From Maribellus sediminis (GTDB lineage Bacteria > Bacteroidota > Bacteroidia > Bacteroidales > Prolixibacteraceae): a stretch of 64,000 nucleotides of DNA. The notes beneath the pieces were generated by a model. It worked only from the letters and a program-made list of their open reading frames with translations, ran no database searches and was not told the DNA's origin. Of this stretch, positions 27,709-35,152 are shown in pieces; position 1 is the first letter of the stretch, and the number at the start of each line of letters is the position of its first letter. Location: NCBI RefSeq assembly GCF_011799805.1, contig NZ_WXUB01000004.1:372001-436000 (forward strand), given 5' to 3'. A program made the position numbers and the translations under genes.

Positions 27709-28553
27709 CACAAATCTTCACTTTTAGCTACGTTTTAAGTACCGTAGTATGAAAAATCGGTATTTTTTGTCATTAGATGGTCGGTGATAGAAATTTGTAC
27801 TAAGCTTGATTTTTTAAGCAAAACAATTTTTAAGCACCTTCCTGACATTTTCTGAACGCTAAAATTATGAAAAATTAAGCAAATTGAAGTTTGCTAATGT
27901 GGTTAGATTAGTCGTGACTTGAAATAAATTTAAGCGGGTAAAATTGTCATTATTGTCTTAAAAGCAGACAGTTTATATCAGTCATTTTGTCAATAGCATA
28001 TCAGCAGGAAAAAAATCTTGAAATGAGTAGGTAACAAGTAAATTAATGTAATAAGCCTTGTTCTATTAAGTTATGCTTAAAAATTCTAACTAATTGATTT
28101 GTAGGGTAAAGGTAAAATTTTCAATTCAAGAAAAATAATTCAACATGTCGAAAAATTTGTAATGCCCAAAAGCGTGGTATTGCCCTTTAATAGCATGAAA
28201 GATAAATGTATCGGAGCTTTAATAACGCTCAAAAGCAAGTATTCGTTCCTTATTATCGCTCGTTTGTTATGTAGTCGGATATTATTAACGGTTACTTGAT
28301 AGAGATGAGTATTATTTAACTGCATTTGGCATGTGTTTTGACACTTTAAAAACCGGAGAATGGCATAAGTAATTTTTTACTTTAAACATTCTTAGCTACA
28401 TTTTTAAATGTGGTTGTACAGGTGCAAATGGTTAAGCTTTTTATGTGTCTGTATTTAAGATGTAACTCGTTTCTCGAAAAGCAATAGAAGACCACGAGAG
28501 AAAGGGGGGTAGCCTGAACCCCGAAGTCAGGTAAACCATAAAAAATAATTTTT
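27709..28553. other. 845-bp non-coding control region of the element with iteron-like repeats
   Basis: A+T-rich DNA between the divergent helicase-like and 168-aa genes. The decamer TTTTTAAGCA occurs at 27811-27820 and 27827-27836 on + and inverted at 28074-28083, with degenerate copies near 27873 and 27927. AGCAAA/TTTGCT (27877-27893) makes a small stem, and a near-perfect CTACATTT/AAATGTGG inverted repeat lies at about 28395-28412. A 61-codon minus ORF at 28140-28325 has no support. The region must contain both promoters and could be the replication origin or a control RNA. Confidence 0.5.
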
Positions 28554-28557
28554 ATGG
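28504..28557 (+). promoter_or_regulatory. structured leader: possible H-type pseudoknot plus palindrome over the start codon
   Basis: GGGG (within 28504-28509) can pair with CCCC (28519-28522), while CCTGA (28513-28517) in that loop can pair with TCAGG (28527-28531); the two stems interleave as in an H-type pseudoknot. Directly after, CCATAAAAA (28536-28544) and TTTTTATGG (28549-28557) are perfect inverted repeats with a 4-base spacer, and the second arm includes the ATG of the 168-aa gene. Control of translation, or an operator, is plausible. Confidence 0.5.
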
Positions 28558-29060
28558 AAAATTTAAACGTTCTTAACAATTCTGGAGAAAACAAAGTTGA
28601 TTTAACAAACAAAGTAGAAAAAGCAGAAAAATCAACAAGTAGAAAACGCGCTGAATCGGATTATTTGAAGATTCGAAATAGAGCAGGAAATATTTTCAAG
28701 GTTCAACTTGATAAATCTGCCAAAACGAAAAAAGCTTCTGTTATTGAGGCTTATAATAAACTAAAGGGTACTGATTACACTTTAGACAGATTTAAAGCTG
28801 AATTTTATGAAAACATTGAACGGCTTTTAGACAGTAAGCGTTTTGAGAAAGCTTGTAAAGACAGTAGGTTAATTGCATTTAATGTTGCAACGCATGTTGC
28901 ATTTGATGGTGCAAGCAAAATTAGCCTGGTGTTAAGAAATGGTTTAAAAGCAACCTACTCAACTCAACTTATTGAAATGGTTAATCCGATTTTTACAGAA
29001 CAGGAGCTTAAATGTGCAACTGAACCAGAAAGTCCAGATTGTCCAGAAACAACAGAGTGA
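28554..29060 (+). CDS. unrecognised 168-aa element protein
   Basis: I do not recognise this family. The protein is 168 aa with a polar, lysine-rich N-terminal third (NKVEKAEKSTSRKRAESDYLKIRNRAG), a predicted mixed alpha/beta middle (KASVIEAYNKLKGTDYTLDRFKAEFYENIERLL) and an acidic, proline-containing tail (ATEPESPDCPETTE). There is no signal peptide, membrane segment or clear helix-turn-helix. It is the only + strand gene of the element, is preceded by a highly structured leader whose palindrome includes the start codon, and ends in a good terminator, so it is a separately controlled unit. Possible roles are a DNA-binding regulator or replication/excision accessory; there is no direct evidence for any. 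Confidence 0.7.
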   Translation: MENLNVLNNSGENKVDLTNKVEKAEKSTSRKRAESDYLKIRNRAGNIFKVQLDKSAKTKKASVIEAYNKLKGTDYTLDRFKAEFYENIERLLDSKRFEKACKDSRLIAFNVATHVAFDGASKISLVLRNGLKATYSTQLIEMVNPIFTEQELKCATEPESPDCPETTE

Positions 29061-29103
29061 TTAAGAAATTGAATTTATCTCCTTACATTGAAGGAGGATT
29101 TTT

Positions 29104-29134
29104 GAGAGTGTCCAATGTGGCACTCTCTTTTTTT
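29104..29134 (+). terminator. rho-independent terminator after the 168-aa gene
   Basis: GAGAGTG (29104-29110) pairs with CACTCTC (29121-29127) around a 10-base loop, followed by seven T (29128-29134). It lies 44 bp after the stop. Confidence 0.88.
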
Positions 29135-29231
29135 ACCACCTAATTAAGCCGGAAATAAAATTTACCTCATTCTTGAATTACGAGGTCAATATTTCTTTAA
29201 GAGATGAAAATGTTTAAGCTAATCTAAGTTT

Positions 29232-29792
29232 TCAATTGATCCACACGAGTACAAGAACGTAGTAGTTTCCCATCACAGATATTTCCTCTCCACTTATATT
29301 AATGCGGGTACAATTAAAATTCCCTTTGATACCATAAAGCATGATATCGCTATTTTCATCCAACTTTTCTATTTCCGTAATTGTATTTGTCCCACCATCT
29401 TTGACGCTGGTCAAATAATCTCCCTGAGTATAATCCTTGAATCTAACAACAGCTTCAAAATTGCATATGTTATTGATTGATAAGGAATTTCGAATGCTAT
29501 AATTGCCTTTGTCAGCAGTAGTAAAATCATCTAAGTTTGTATAGTGCATAATATGTAGATCTAAGTAAAAGTCTGAGGTTTCAATTTCACCTACATTTAC
29601 ACGAGTACCACTTTTTTCGTCACAAGTTTCTGTATCAAAATTTGACCATTCCTCTGCGATGGCATCATATTTCTTCCCATTTACTACTATCTCAAGATAT
29701 TCCTTTTTTAGTGGATCATCTTCTTCTTCACTACAAGAAAATAATGGGATAAATGAGACAATAATTAATAAGTTTAAGATAGATTTTTTCAT
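29232..29792 (-). CDS. small lipoprotein carried by the element
   Basis: 186-aa predicted lipoprotein: MKKSILNLLIIVSFIPLFSC is a clear lipoprotein signal, followed by the acidic linker SEEEDDPLKKEY that in Bacteroidota can promote surface export. The mature part (LEIVVNGKKYDAIAEEWSNF, YYVLVLVWIN) looks like a small beta-sandwich protein of a kind common in this phylum, with two or three cysteines that might pair. No enzymatic motif is visible. It lies 72 bp downstream of the recombinase on the same strand, so it may be expressed with it. As cargo it could alter the host surface (for example phage exclusion), but that is only a possibility. Confidence 0.75.
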   Translation of the reverse strand: MKKSILNLLIIVSFIPLFSCSEEEDDPLKKEYLEIVVNGKKYDAIAEEWSNFDTETCDEKSGTRVNVGEIETSDFYLDLHIMHYTNLDDFTTADKGNYSIRNSLSINNICNFEAVVRFKDYTQGDYLTSVKDGGTNTITEIEKLDENSDIMLYGIKGNFNCTRINISGEEISVMGNYYVLVLVWIN

Positions 29793-29864
29793 GATTTATG
29801 TTTTACATAAAAATCCAAATATCGTGCCAGAGATTAGTTCGTTTGTTAAATAGTATCAATTGCG

Positions 29865-31085
29865 TCAAATCAACAATTTCATGGCCTCATTAAATTGCTT
29901 ATTTTCAAAGCTATCCAAATAAATTTGAGTTGTAGAAAGCTCAGAATGTCCCAGAGCCTCACTGATTAATGCAATGTTTACACCTGAGTTTTTAAGAACG
30001 GTTGCAAAGCTGTGGCGTGCCACGTAGCTTGTTAGTTCAGTTTTTAATTTTAACTCGTTGCCAATTGCTTTGAGTTCCCGGTTGATGTGTTTCAGTACCT
30101 TTTTAACCCGGTCTCGTTTCTGTACCGGGGTTACATGGATGTTTGAATCTAATATTGGAAATAGGTACAAGCTATCTTTACATTGATCTTCATATTTATT
30201 TATGTAGTTGTTTGCTGTATCTGTTAAAGGTAGGTTTATTAATGTACTGGTCTTTTGCCTGTGGTAAGTAAGCCTCTCATTTATAATATTATCGGGTTTT
30301 AGATTTGCAATATCAACAAAAGAAATTCCACCACACAAATAGGAAAAGCAAAATATATCGTGGGCAAATTTCCGGTAGTAGGTTTTATCATTTGTATTGT
30401 AACTTAATATCTTCAAAATATCGGCTTTATTCAAAGCCCGTTTCATCGTTTTAGTGCTGAATTTGCTGACTTTAAAATCTGAAAACGGATTTTTATTTTT
30501 GTCAACAATCTTATTTTCAATTGCTTTGTTAAAGGCTGCTCTTAGTGTTCGGAAGTTGTAACTAACAGTTATTTCTTTGTTCCCGTTATTTCGGAGCCAT
30601 GCCTCATATTTATTAAGGAACTGAATATCAATCATGTCGAATGTAAAAGTGAGCTTTTTACCTTTGTTAAAGTTTTTCAATGAATTGTATGAGTTTAGAT
30701 AGGCATAACTGTTACCAACGTTTCCATTTTCTTTTAGTTTTGCAATTAGTTCAGTATAAAACAGTTCAACGGTTTGCGCTTTAATTTTCCGGGCTGATTC
30801 TTTTACCAGTGTTTCAGATGTGAAATTTTCTCCGTTTATCTTTGCTGATAGTAGTTTTTGCTGGTATTCAATTTTCGTTTTAAGAATCAACTGTTCAAGC
30901 TCGCTTTTATTCGGACACTCGGGTTTTGGTTCGTTTTTATCGAAGTTCCAGTAATCTGGATTGAGCGAAACGCCTAAGCTTTTCATACTTCGTTTACGGT
31001 TCTTGGTAACCCGTAACATTAAAGGACTTTCGCCATTAGAAAGCACCTTACTTTTGTAACAAATAACTGTAATAGTTGCATCCAT
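29865..31085 (-). CDS. tyrosine site-specific recombinase (element integrase)
   Basis: 406-aa integrase of the Bacteroidota type. ATG 31085 (MDATITVICYKSKVLSNGES) is preferred because it matches the usual N-terminal arm domain; the longer frame to 31148 would place GTGTAAACC repeats in the coding region and add atypical residues. Domains are an arm-binding region (about 1-95), a SAM-like core-binding domain (about 100-205) and the catalytic domain. Catalytic residues visible: R in SYVARHSFAT, H in LGHSELSTTQ and Y in QIYLDSF. The first arginine of the usual R-G-x-S-F/R-F-S-D segment is missing (FSYLCGGISFVDIANL). It lies between the attachment repeat and the lipoprotein, so it should mediate integration at tRNA-Pro. 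Confidence 0.93.
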   Translation of the reverse strand: MDATITVICYKSKVLSNGESPLMLRVTKNRKRSMKSLGVSLNPDYWNFDKNEPKPECPNKSELEQLILKTKIEYQQKLLSAKINGENFTSETLVKESARKIKAQTVELFYTELIAKLKENGNVGNSYAYLNSYNSLKNFNKGKKLTFTFDMIDIQFLNKYEAWLRNNGNKEITVSYNFRTLRAAFNKAIENKIVDKNKNPFSDFKVSKFSTKTMKRALNKADILKILSYNTNDKTYYRKFAHDIFCFSYLCGGISFVDIANLKPDNIINERLTYHRQKTSTLINLPLTDTANNYINKYEDQCKDSLYLFPILDSNIHVTPVQKRDRVKKVLKHINRELKAIGNELKLKTELTSYVARHSFATVLKNSGVNIALISEALGHSELSTTQIYLDSFENKQFNEAMKLLI

Positions 31086-31096
31086 TTTGATTTTCC

Positions 31097-31117
31097 GGTT
31101 TACACGCTGGTTTACAC
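31097..31117. promoter_or_regulatory. right-end candidate integrase arm sites
   Basis: GGTTTACAC occurs at 31097-31105 and 31109-31117, start points 12 bp apart, just upstream of the recombinase start and about 95 bp inside the right attachment repeat. A matching pair with the same spacing and orientation lies inside the left end. Confidence 0.6.
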
Positions 31118-31168
31118 ATTGTGCAACCCGGATATGAAATTCAACCAAAATTAGAAATGCTTAGGAAA

Positions 31169-31203
31169 CAAAAAAGCCTGAGAATCTTTTGATTATCAAG
31201 CTT
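31169..31203 (-). terminator. element-supplied terminator downstream of tRNA-Pro
   Basis: AAGCCTGAGAATC (31174-31186) and GATTATCAAGCTT (31191-31203) form a 13-position stem with two imperfect positions and a TTTT loop; on the minus strand it is followed by a T run (31175-31170). It ends tRNA-Pro transcription before the recombinase. Confidence 0.65.
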
Positions 31204-31212
31204 TAATTTCGG

Positions 31213-31286
31213 TCGGGATGACAAGATTTGAACTTGCGACCCCTCGCCCCCCAGACGAGTACGCTACCAGACTGCGCCACATCCCG
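31213..31286 (-). tRNA. tRNA-Pro (anticodon GGG)
   Basis: 74 nt, minus strand. Acceptor CGGGATG pairs with CATCCCG, discriminator A; D arm GCGC/GCGT; anticodon stem CTCGT/GCGAG with loop CTGGGGG giving anticodon GGG (reads CCC/CCU); T arm GCAAG-TTCAAAT-CTTGT. CCA is not encoded. The 3' part from the anticodon stem onward is the attachment core of the integrated element, which restores the complete tRNA at this end. Confidence 0.96.
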
Positions 31287-31409
31287 TAAATTGTGCCTGC
31301 AAATGTAGTGTTAGAATTCTTTTTTACAAAGTCTTTTTTTCAATTTCCCAACAATTTAATTTCATAGAATTCATTTATCGCATATGTTTATAATCGATTG
31401 AATTATTCC

Positions 31410-31438
31410 TTGTGTAATCACTTTGTTTTGTATTTTTG
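31410..31438 (+). promoter_or_regulatory. Bacteroidota-type promoter of trxB
   Basis: TATTTTTG at 31431-31438 fits the -7 consensus TAnnTTTG, with a TTG at 31410-31412 at a suitable -33 distance. It lies 20 bp before the preferred trxB ATG, supporting that start over the upstream TTG at 31423. Confidence 0.7.
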
Positions 31439-31458
31439 TCGGCAAAAAATTAAGTACC

Positions 31459-32457
31459 ATGTTTAAACCACTCGATATTAACGATAACAAAGAAAACAAA
31501 ACTGGTGAAACAACTGCCAGTGAGCATCTTAAATGTTTGATCATCGGATCTGGTCCTGCCGGATATACCGCTGCAATTTATGCAGCAAGAGCTAATCTTT
31601 CGCCGGTTATGTATGAAGGATTGCAGCCCGGCGGACAGTTAACAACAACAACTGAAGTTGAAAATTACCCGGGTTATCCTGAAGGAGTTACAGGCCCTGT
31701 GATGATGGAAGACCTTAAAAAACAGGCTGAGCGTTTTGGTACCGATGTACGTTGGGGAATGGCTACAAGAGTTGATTTTTCGGGCGAAATTCACAAAGTT
31801 TGGATCGATGATGAAAAACTGATTGAAGCTGAAACGGTGATTATTGCTACCGGTGCAACTGCAAAATACCTGGGGCTGGAAGACGAGAAGAAATATGCCG
31901 GCGGTGGTGTTTCGGCCTGCGCTACCTGCGACGGATTCTTTTACAGAGGGAAAGACGTAGCCGTTGTTGGTGGGGGAGATACCGCTACCGAAGAAGCCAT
32001 GTACCTGGCCGGTCTGTGTAATAAAGTTTATTTGATTGTTCGTCGCGATGAACTTCGTGCCTCAAAAGTTATGGCCGAGCGTACCATGAAAACGCCAAAC
32101 ATTGAAATACTCTGGAAACACCAGACAAAAGGATTATTTGGCGACGGAGTTGTTGAAGGTGCCACACTTGTTAAAAACCAGGGCGAAGCCGGTGAAGAAG
32201 AAGTTAAAATAAAAATTGATGGTTTCTTCCTTGGAATTGGTCACACACCAAACTCAGATATTTTCAAAGATTATGTCAACACCAACGAGGTTGGTTACAT
32301 TAAAACGATTCCGGGAACTTCAAAAACAAATGTTCCAGGTGTATTTGCCTGTGGCGATGTTCAGGACGATCAGTACCGTCAGGCAGTTACTGCTGCCGGC
32401 AGTGGTTGTATGGCCGCGATTGATGCCGAACGTTACCTGTCAGAAAAGCACGGATAA
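31459..32457 (+). CDS. trxB: thioredoxin-disulfide reductase
   Basis: 332-aa cytoplasmic flavoenzyme that reduces thioredoxin with NADPH. It has the FAD-binding CLIIGSGPAGYTAAIYAARA near the N-terminus, QPGGQLTTTTEVENYPGYP, the redox-active CATC (SACATCDGFFY), the NADPH-binding GGGDTATEEAMYLA and the C-terminal FAD block GVFACGDVQDDQYRQAVTAAGSG. The start at 31459 is chosen because the promoter overlaps the upstream TTG. About 25 extra polar residues precede the FAD domain, slightly longer than the standard 310-320 aa enzyme. Single gene, closed by a terminator. Confidence 0.97.
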   Translation: MFKPLDINDNKENKTGETTASEHLKCLIIGSGPAGYTAAIYAARANLSPVMYEGLQPGGQLTTTTEVENYPGYPEGVTGPVMMEDLKKQAERFGTDVRWGMATRVDFSGEIHKVWIDDEKLIEAETVIIATGATAKYLGLEDEKKYAGGGVSACATCDGFFYRGKDVAVVGGGDTATEEAMYLAGLCNKVYLIVRRDELRASKVMAERTMKTPNIEILWKHQTKGLFGDGVVEGATLVKNQGEAGEEEVKIKIDGFFLGIGHTPNSDIFKDYVNTNEVGYIKTIPGTSKTNVPGVFACGDVQDDQYRQAVTAAGSGCMAAIDAERYLSEKHG

Positions 32458-32480
32458 TATTTTAACCTACATAGCATTGA

Positions 32481-32506
32481 AAAAGCAGGAGTAATCCTGC
32501 TTTTTT
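32481..32506 (+). terminator. trxB terminator
   Basis: AAAAGCAGGA (32481-32490) pairs with TCCTGCTTTT (32495-32504) around a GTAA loop, followed by more T. It lies 24 bp after the trxB stop. Confidence 0.9.
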
Positions 32507-32597
32507 GTTTTTGGGCCAATAAAACCGATACCACAGGATACCGGAAAACAGCAGAATTATTTAATTTGCAGCTTGAAAATCGGAACCTGAAACTGAT

Positions 32598-34067
32598 ATG
32601 AGCAAAAAGCATTTACTGGCATTCGATCTGGGTGCATCGAGCGGAAGAGCAATCCTTGGGACATTGGAAAACGGTAAACTTGAACTGACAGAGATCCACC
32701 GTTTTAAAAATCAAATGATCCGTATTCACGGAAGTTATTACTGGAATATTTACAGCTTGTTTGAAGAGTTGAAAACTGGATTAAAAAAATGTATTCTGGA
32801 GCACCGTGTTCAGCCCGATTCCATTGGCATTGACACCTGGGGAGTGGATTATTCGCTGGTTTCGGAATCCGGTCAGCTGGTTGGACTGCCTTTTGCCTAT
32901 CGCGATCACAGAACCGATAATATCATGGACGAGTTTTTTAAGATTCTGCCTAAAAAGGAAACTTACCTCTTGTCAGGCATACAGTTCATGCAGTTTAATA
33001 CTTTGTTTCAATTGTATGCCTCGAAAAAGGAAAGTCATTCAAGATTAAATATTGCCAAAAGCCTTTTATTTACGCCCGATACGCTGAATTACCTGTTTAC
33101 CGGCGTGAAAAAGAATGAATACACCATTGCCAGCACATCGCAAATGGTTAAACCGGGCAAGGCCGAATGGGAAGAAAAGTTGCTGAAGGCAGCCGGAATT
33201 CAGCCAAATCTTGTTGAAGAATTGGTACAGCCGGGAACGATCGTAGGAACTATTCTACCCGAAATACAGGAAGATACCGGAAGCGAGGAAATTCCCTGTA
33301 TTGCGGTAGCATCGCACGACACAGCTTCTGCAATTGCATCGGTTCCGGCAAGCGGTGGAAACTGGGCTTATTTGAGTTCAGGCACCTGGTCGCTGCTAGG
33401 CATTGAAAGTCATGAACCGTTGGTTTCGGAAGAAACACTGGACATGAACTTTACCAACGAAGGCGGAGTTGACGGAACCAGTCGTTTTCTCAAAAACATT
33501 ATGGGAATGTGGCTGATTCAGGAGTGCAAACGTATTTGGGACGAAGAAAAGGAGTTGCAGTGGCAGGAAGTGGTGGACATGTGTATGGAAGCCGGGCATT
33601 TCAAGTGCTTTATTAATCCCGATAACCAGGTGTTCCTGAATCCGGGGAATATGCCGAAAGCTATTCAGGAATACTGCAAAAACACGGGGCAGGCCGTTCC
33701 CGAAACCAAAGGTGAGATTGCGCGGTGCATTTACGATAGTTTGGTCTTGAAATACAAGTTCACCATTGAACAGATTGAATCGGTAACAGGTAAAAAGATC
33801 GACAAACTTCACATCATCGGTGGAGGTGCCAACAACAGCATGATGAATCAATTGACAGCCGATGCGCTTGGCATTCCGGTTTTTGCCGGGCCAACAGAAG
33901 CTACAGCAATTGGTAACCTGATGCTTCAGGCGCGTGCACTGAAAGCGGTTGATACCCTCGATGAGATCAGGCAGGTAGTTAAGAATTCGTTTGAATTAAT
34001 CGAACACCAGCCAAATCCTACTCTCGACTGGAATTCAGCTTATGAAAGGTTTAAAAGGTTAGTTTGA
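32598..34067 (+). CDS. rhaB: rhamnulokinase (FGGY family)
   Basis: 489-aa cytoplasmic kinase predicted to phosphorylate L-rhamnulose at C1. The N-terminal phosphate-1 loop AFDLGASSGRAILG, the rhamnulokinase-type IGIDTWGVDYSLV, PFAYRDHRTDNIMDEFF and the C-terminal adenosine-binding IIGGGANNSMMNQLTADALG are as expected for RhaB, and the length is typical. No other rhamnose genes (isomerase, aldolase, transporter) lie nearby, so the gene is isolated here; the rest of the pathway must be elsewhere. Fuculokinase is a less likely alternative within the FGGY family. A REP-like element follows about 95 bp downstream. Confidence 0.9.
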   Translation: MSKKHLLAFDLGASSGRAILGTLENGKLELTEIHRFKNQMIRIHGSYYWNIYSLFEELKTGLKKCILEHRVQPDSIGIDTWGVDYSLVSESGQLVGLPFAYRDHRTDNIMDEFFKILPKKETYLLSGIQFMQFNTLFQLYASKKESHSRLNIAKSLLFTPDTLNYLFTGVKKNEYTIASTSQMVKPGKAEWEEKLLKAAGIQPNLVEELVQPGTIVGTILPEIQEDTGSEEIPCIAVASHDTASAIASVPASGGNWAYLSSGTWSLLGIESHEPLVSEETLDMNFTNEGGVDGTSRFLKNIMGMWLIQECKRIWDEEKELQWQEVVDMCMEAGHFKCFINPDNQVFLNPGNMPKAIQEYCKNTGQAVPETKGEIARCIYDSLVLKYKFTIEQIESVTGKKIDKLHIIGGGANNSMMNQLTADALGIPVFAGPTEATAIGNLMLQARALKAVDTLDEIRQVVKNSFELIEHQPNPTLDWNSAYERFKRLV

Positions 34068-34160
34068 TAGTAAAAGTTGAATCCTGGAAGCAGGTAAATC
34101 AGATTATTTATTAGAACGAATTTTACGTGCTGGTTGAGTACGGAAACAGATTGTTTATAC

Positions 34161-34297
34161 TTTGCACCGGGTTTTAACACGGTGATCATTAGAAGAATTC
34201 AAGTTTGGCTTTAGCCGTTACTATTCAGAAGCTTAATGGCTAAAGCCTCAATTCTGATAGATCTTACTTATAAACCGGGCTAAAGCCACGGTGCAAA
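34161..34297. repeat. 137-bp REP-like element with terminal inverted repeats
   Basis: Terminal TTTGCACCG (34161-34169) and CGGTGCAAA (34289-34297) are perfect inverted repeats. Inside, GGCTTTAGCC at 34207-34216 is inverted at 34238-34247 and 34278-34287. The unit lies between rhaB and trhA and can fold into nested stems like REP/BIME or a small MITE. No transposase is in the window. Confidence 0.6.
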
Positions 34298-34329
34298 AAT
34301 CGTAAAACTCAATACAATTGTGAACTACT

Positions 34330-34989
34330 TTATTTTAAACTATAAAGCACTGAGAAGAAGTGCATGATGCTGCCTGCCAAAACAAACAGGTGCCAGATAC
34401 CGTGTCCGTATTTCAGGTTACGCCAGGCATAAAAAATTACCCCGATGGAATAACAGGCCCCTCCGATAAATAAAAAAGCAACGCTTGATGCCGGCAGGTT
34501 ATTAACCATCGGGACAATGGCAAAAACAAACATCCAGCCCATTGCCAGGTAAATTCCAACCATCAATTTCCGGAAACGGGTGAGGTAAATTGAACGAATT
34601 ACAACACCTGCAATTGCCAGGCTCCAGATAATTCCAAAAAGTGTCCAGCCCAGTGCTCCTCGAATTGTAGTAAGAACAAAAGGCGTGTAAGTTCCGGCGA
34701 TGAGTAAAAATATGGCGGCATGATCGAATCGAACAAAAAGGTTTTTGATCTTTTCTTTGGTAAAGCTGTGGTACAATGTCGACGAGAGGTATAACAAAAC
34801 CATAGTGGCCCCAAAAATACTAAAGCTTACAATGTGCCAGGCATTTCCTTTAGTCGATGCATATACCACCAGAAGCACCAGTGCAGCGATGCTTAACAAG
34901 GTGCCGATTCCGTGTGTAATACTGTTGAAAATCTCTTCTCCCAGACTGAGTGTTCTGTATCCTTCCTGAATTCGATTCTGCCTACTCAT
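34330..34989 (-). CDS. trhA: hemolysin III / TrhA family membrane protein
   Basis: 219-aa inner-membrane protein with seven hydrophobic segments, belonging to the PAQR-like hemolysin III family. The family signatures NSITHGIGTLLSI near the N-terminus, SSTLYHSF, FDHAAIFLLIAGTYTPF and the C-terminal GHGIWHLFVLAGSIMHF give the histidines that form a probable metal site. Despite the old name, bacterial members are linked to membrane-lipid homeostasis and not to haemolysis as such. Encoded alone on the minus strand, convergent with rhaB across the REP-like element. Confidence 0.9.
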   Translation of the reverse strand: MSRQNRIQEGYRTLSLGEEIFNSITHGIGTLLSIAALVLLVVYASTKGNAWHIVSFSIFGATMVLLYLSSTLYHSFTKEKIKNLFVRFDHAAIFLLIAGTYTPFVLTTIRGALGWTLFGIIWSLAIAGVVIRSIYLTRFRKLMVGIYLAMGWMFVFAIVPMVNNLPASSVAFLFIGGACYSIGVIFYAWRNLKYGHGIWHLFVLAGSIMHFFSVLYSLK

Positions 34990-35152
34990 ACTCCCATTCG
35001 CTTTATATTCGAATATTTTTCAAATATATTCGAAATATTAGAGAAACTGATGATCCGAATGTTAAGTTCGCAGTAATATAAATAATAATTCAAGCTATGA
35101 ATTGATATTCAGTGTGTAATGCAGTTTTTGTTGCCGTTATTTAGAATCGGCC

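Larger units (their letters stand above)
25237..31258. mobile_element. integrative element in tRNA-Pro (about 6.0 kb)
   Basis: The element is bounded by perfect 47-bp direct repeats (25237-25283 and 31212-31258), the right one being part of the intact tRNA-Pro gene. A tyrosine recombinase lies immediately inside the right end, transcribed away from the tRNA. Cargo is a helicase-like gene, a 168-aa protein and a lipoprotein. Each tRNA 3' end has its own hairpin terminator: the left is presumably chromosomal, the right supplied by the element. Paired 9-bp repeats lie inside both ends. There is no relaxase, conjugation gene, capsid, portal or terminase, so it is a minimal integrative element that would need a helper for transfer; a phage satellite or mobilisable island are both open. 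Confidence 0.88.

Noticed and set aside
28140-28325. 61-codon minus ORF in the element's control region
   Set aside because: No start context, no motifs, and it lies in A+T-rich DNA where short open frames are expected.
27709-28553. Retron or group II intron
   Set aside because: Several stems are present, but there is no reverse transcriptase gene anywhere in the element.
34330-34989. Haemolysin virulence factor
   Set aside because: The hemolysin III name is historical; the protein is a PAQR-like membrane protein and no toxin role is supported.
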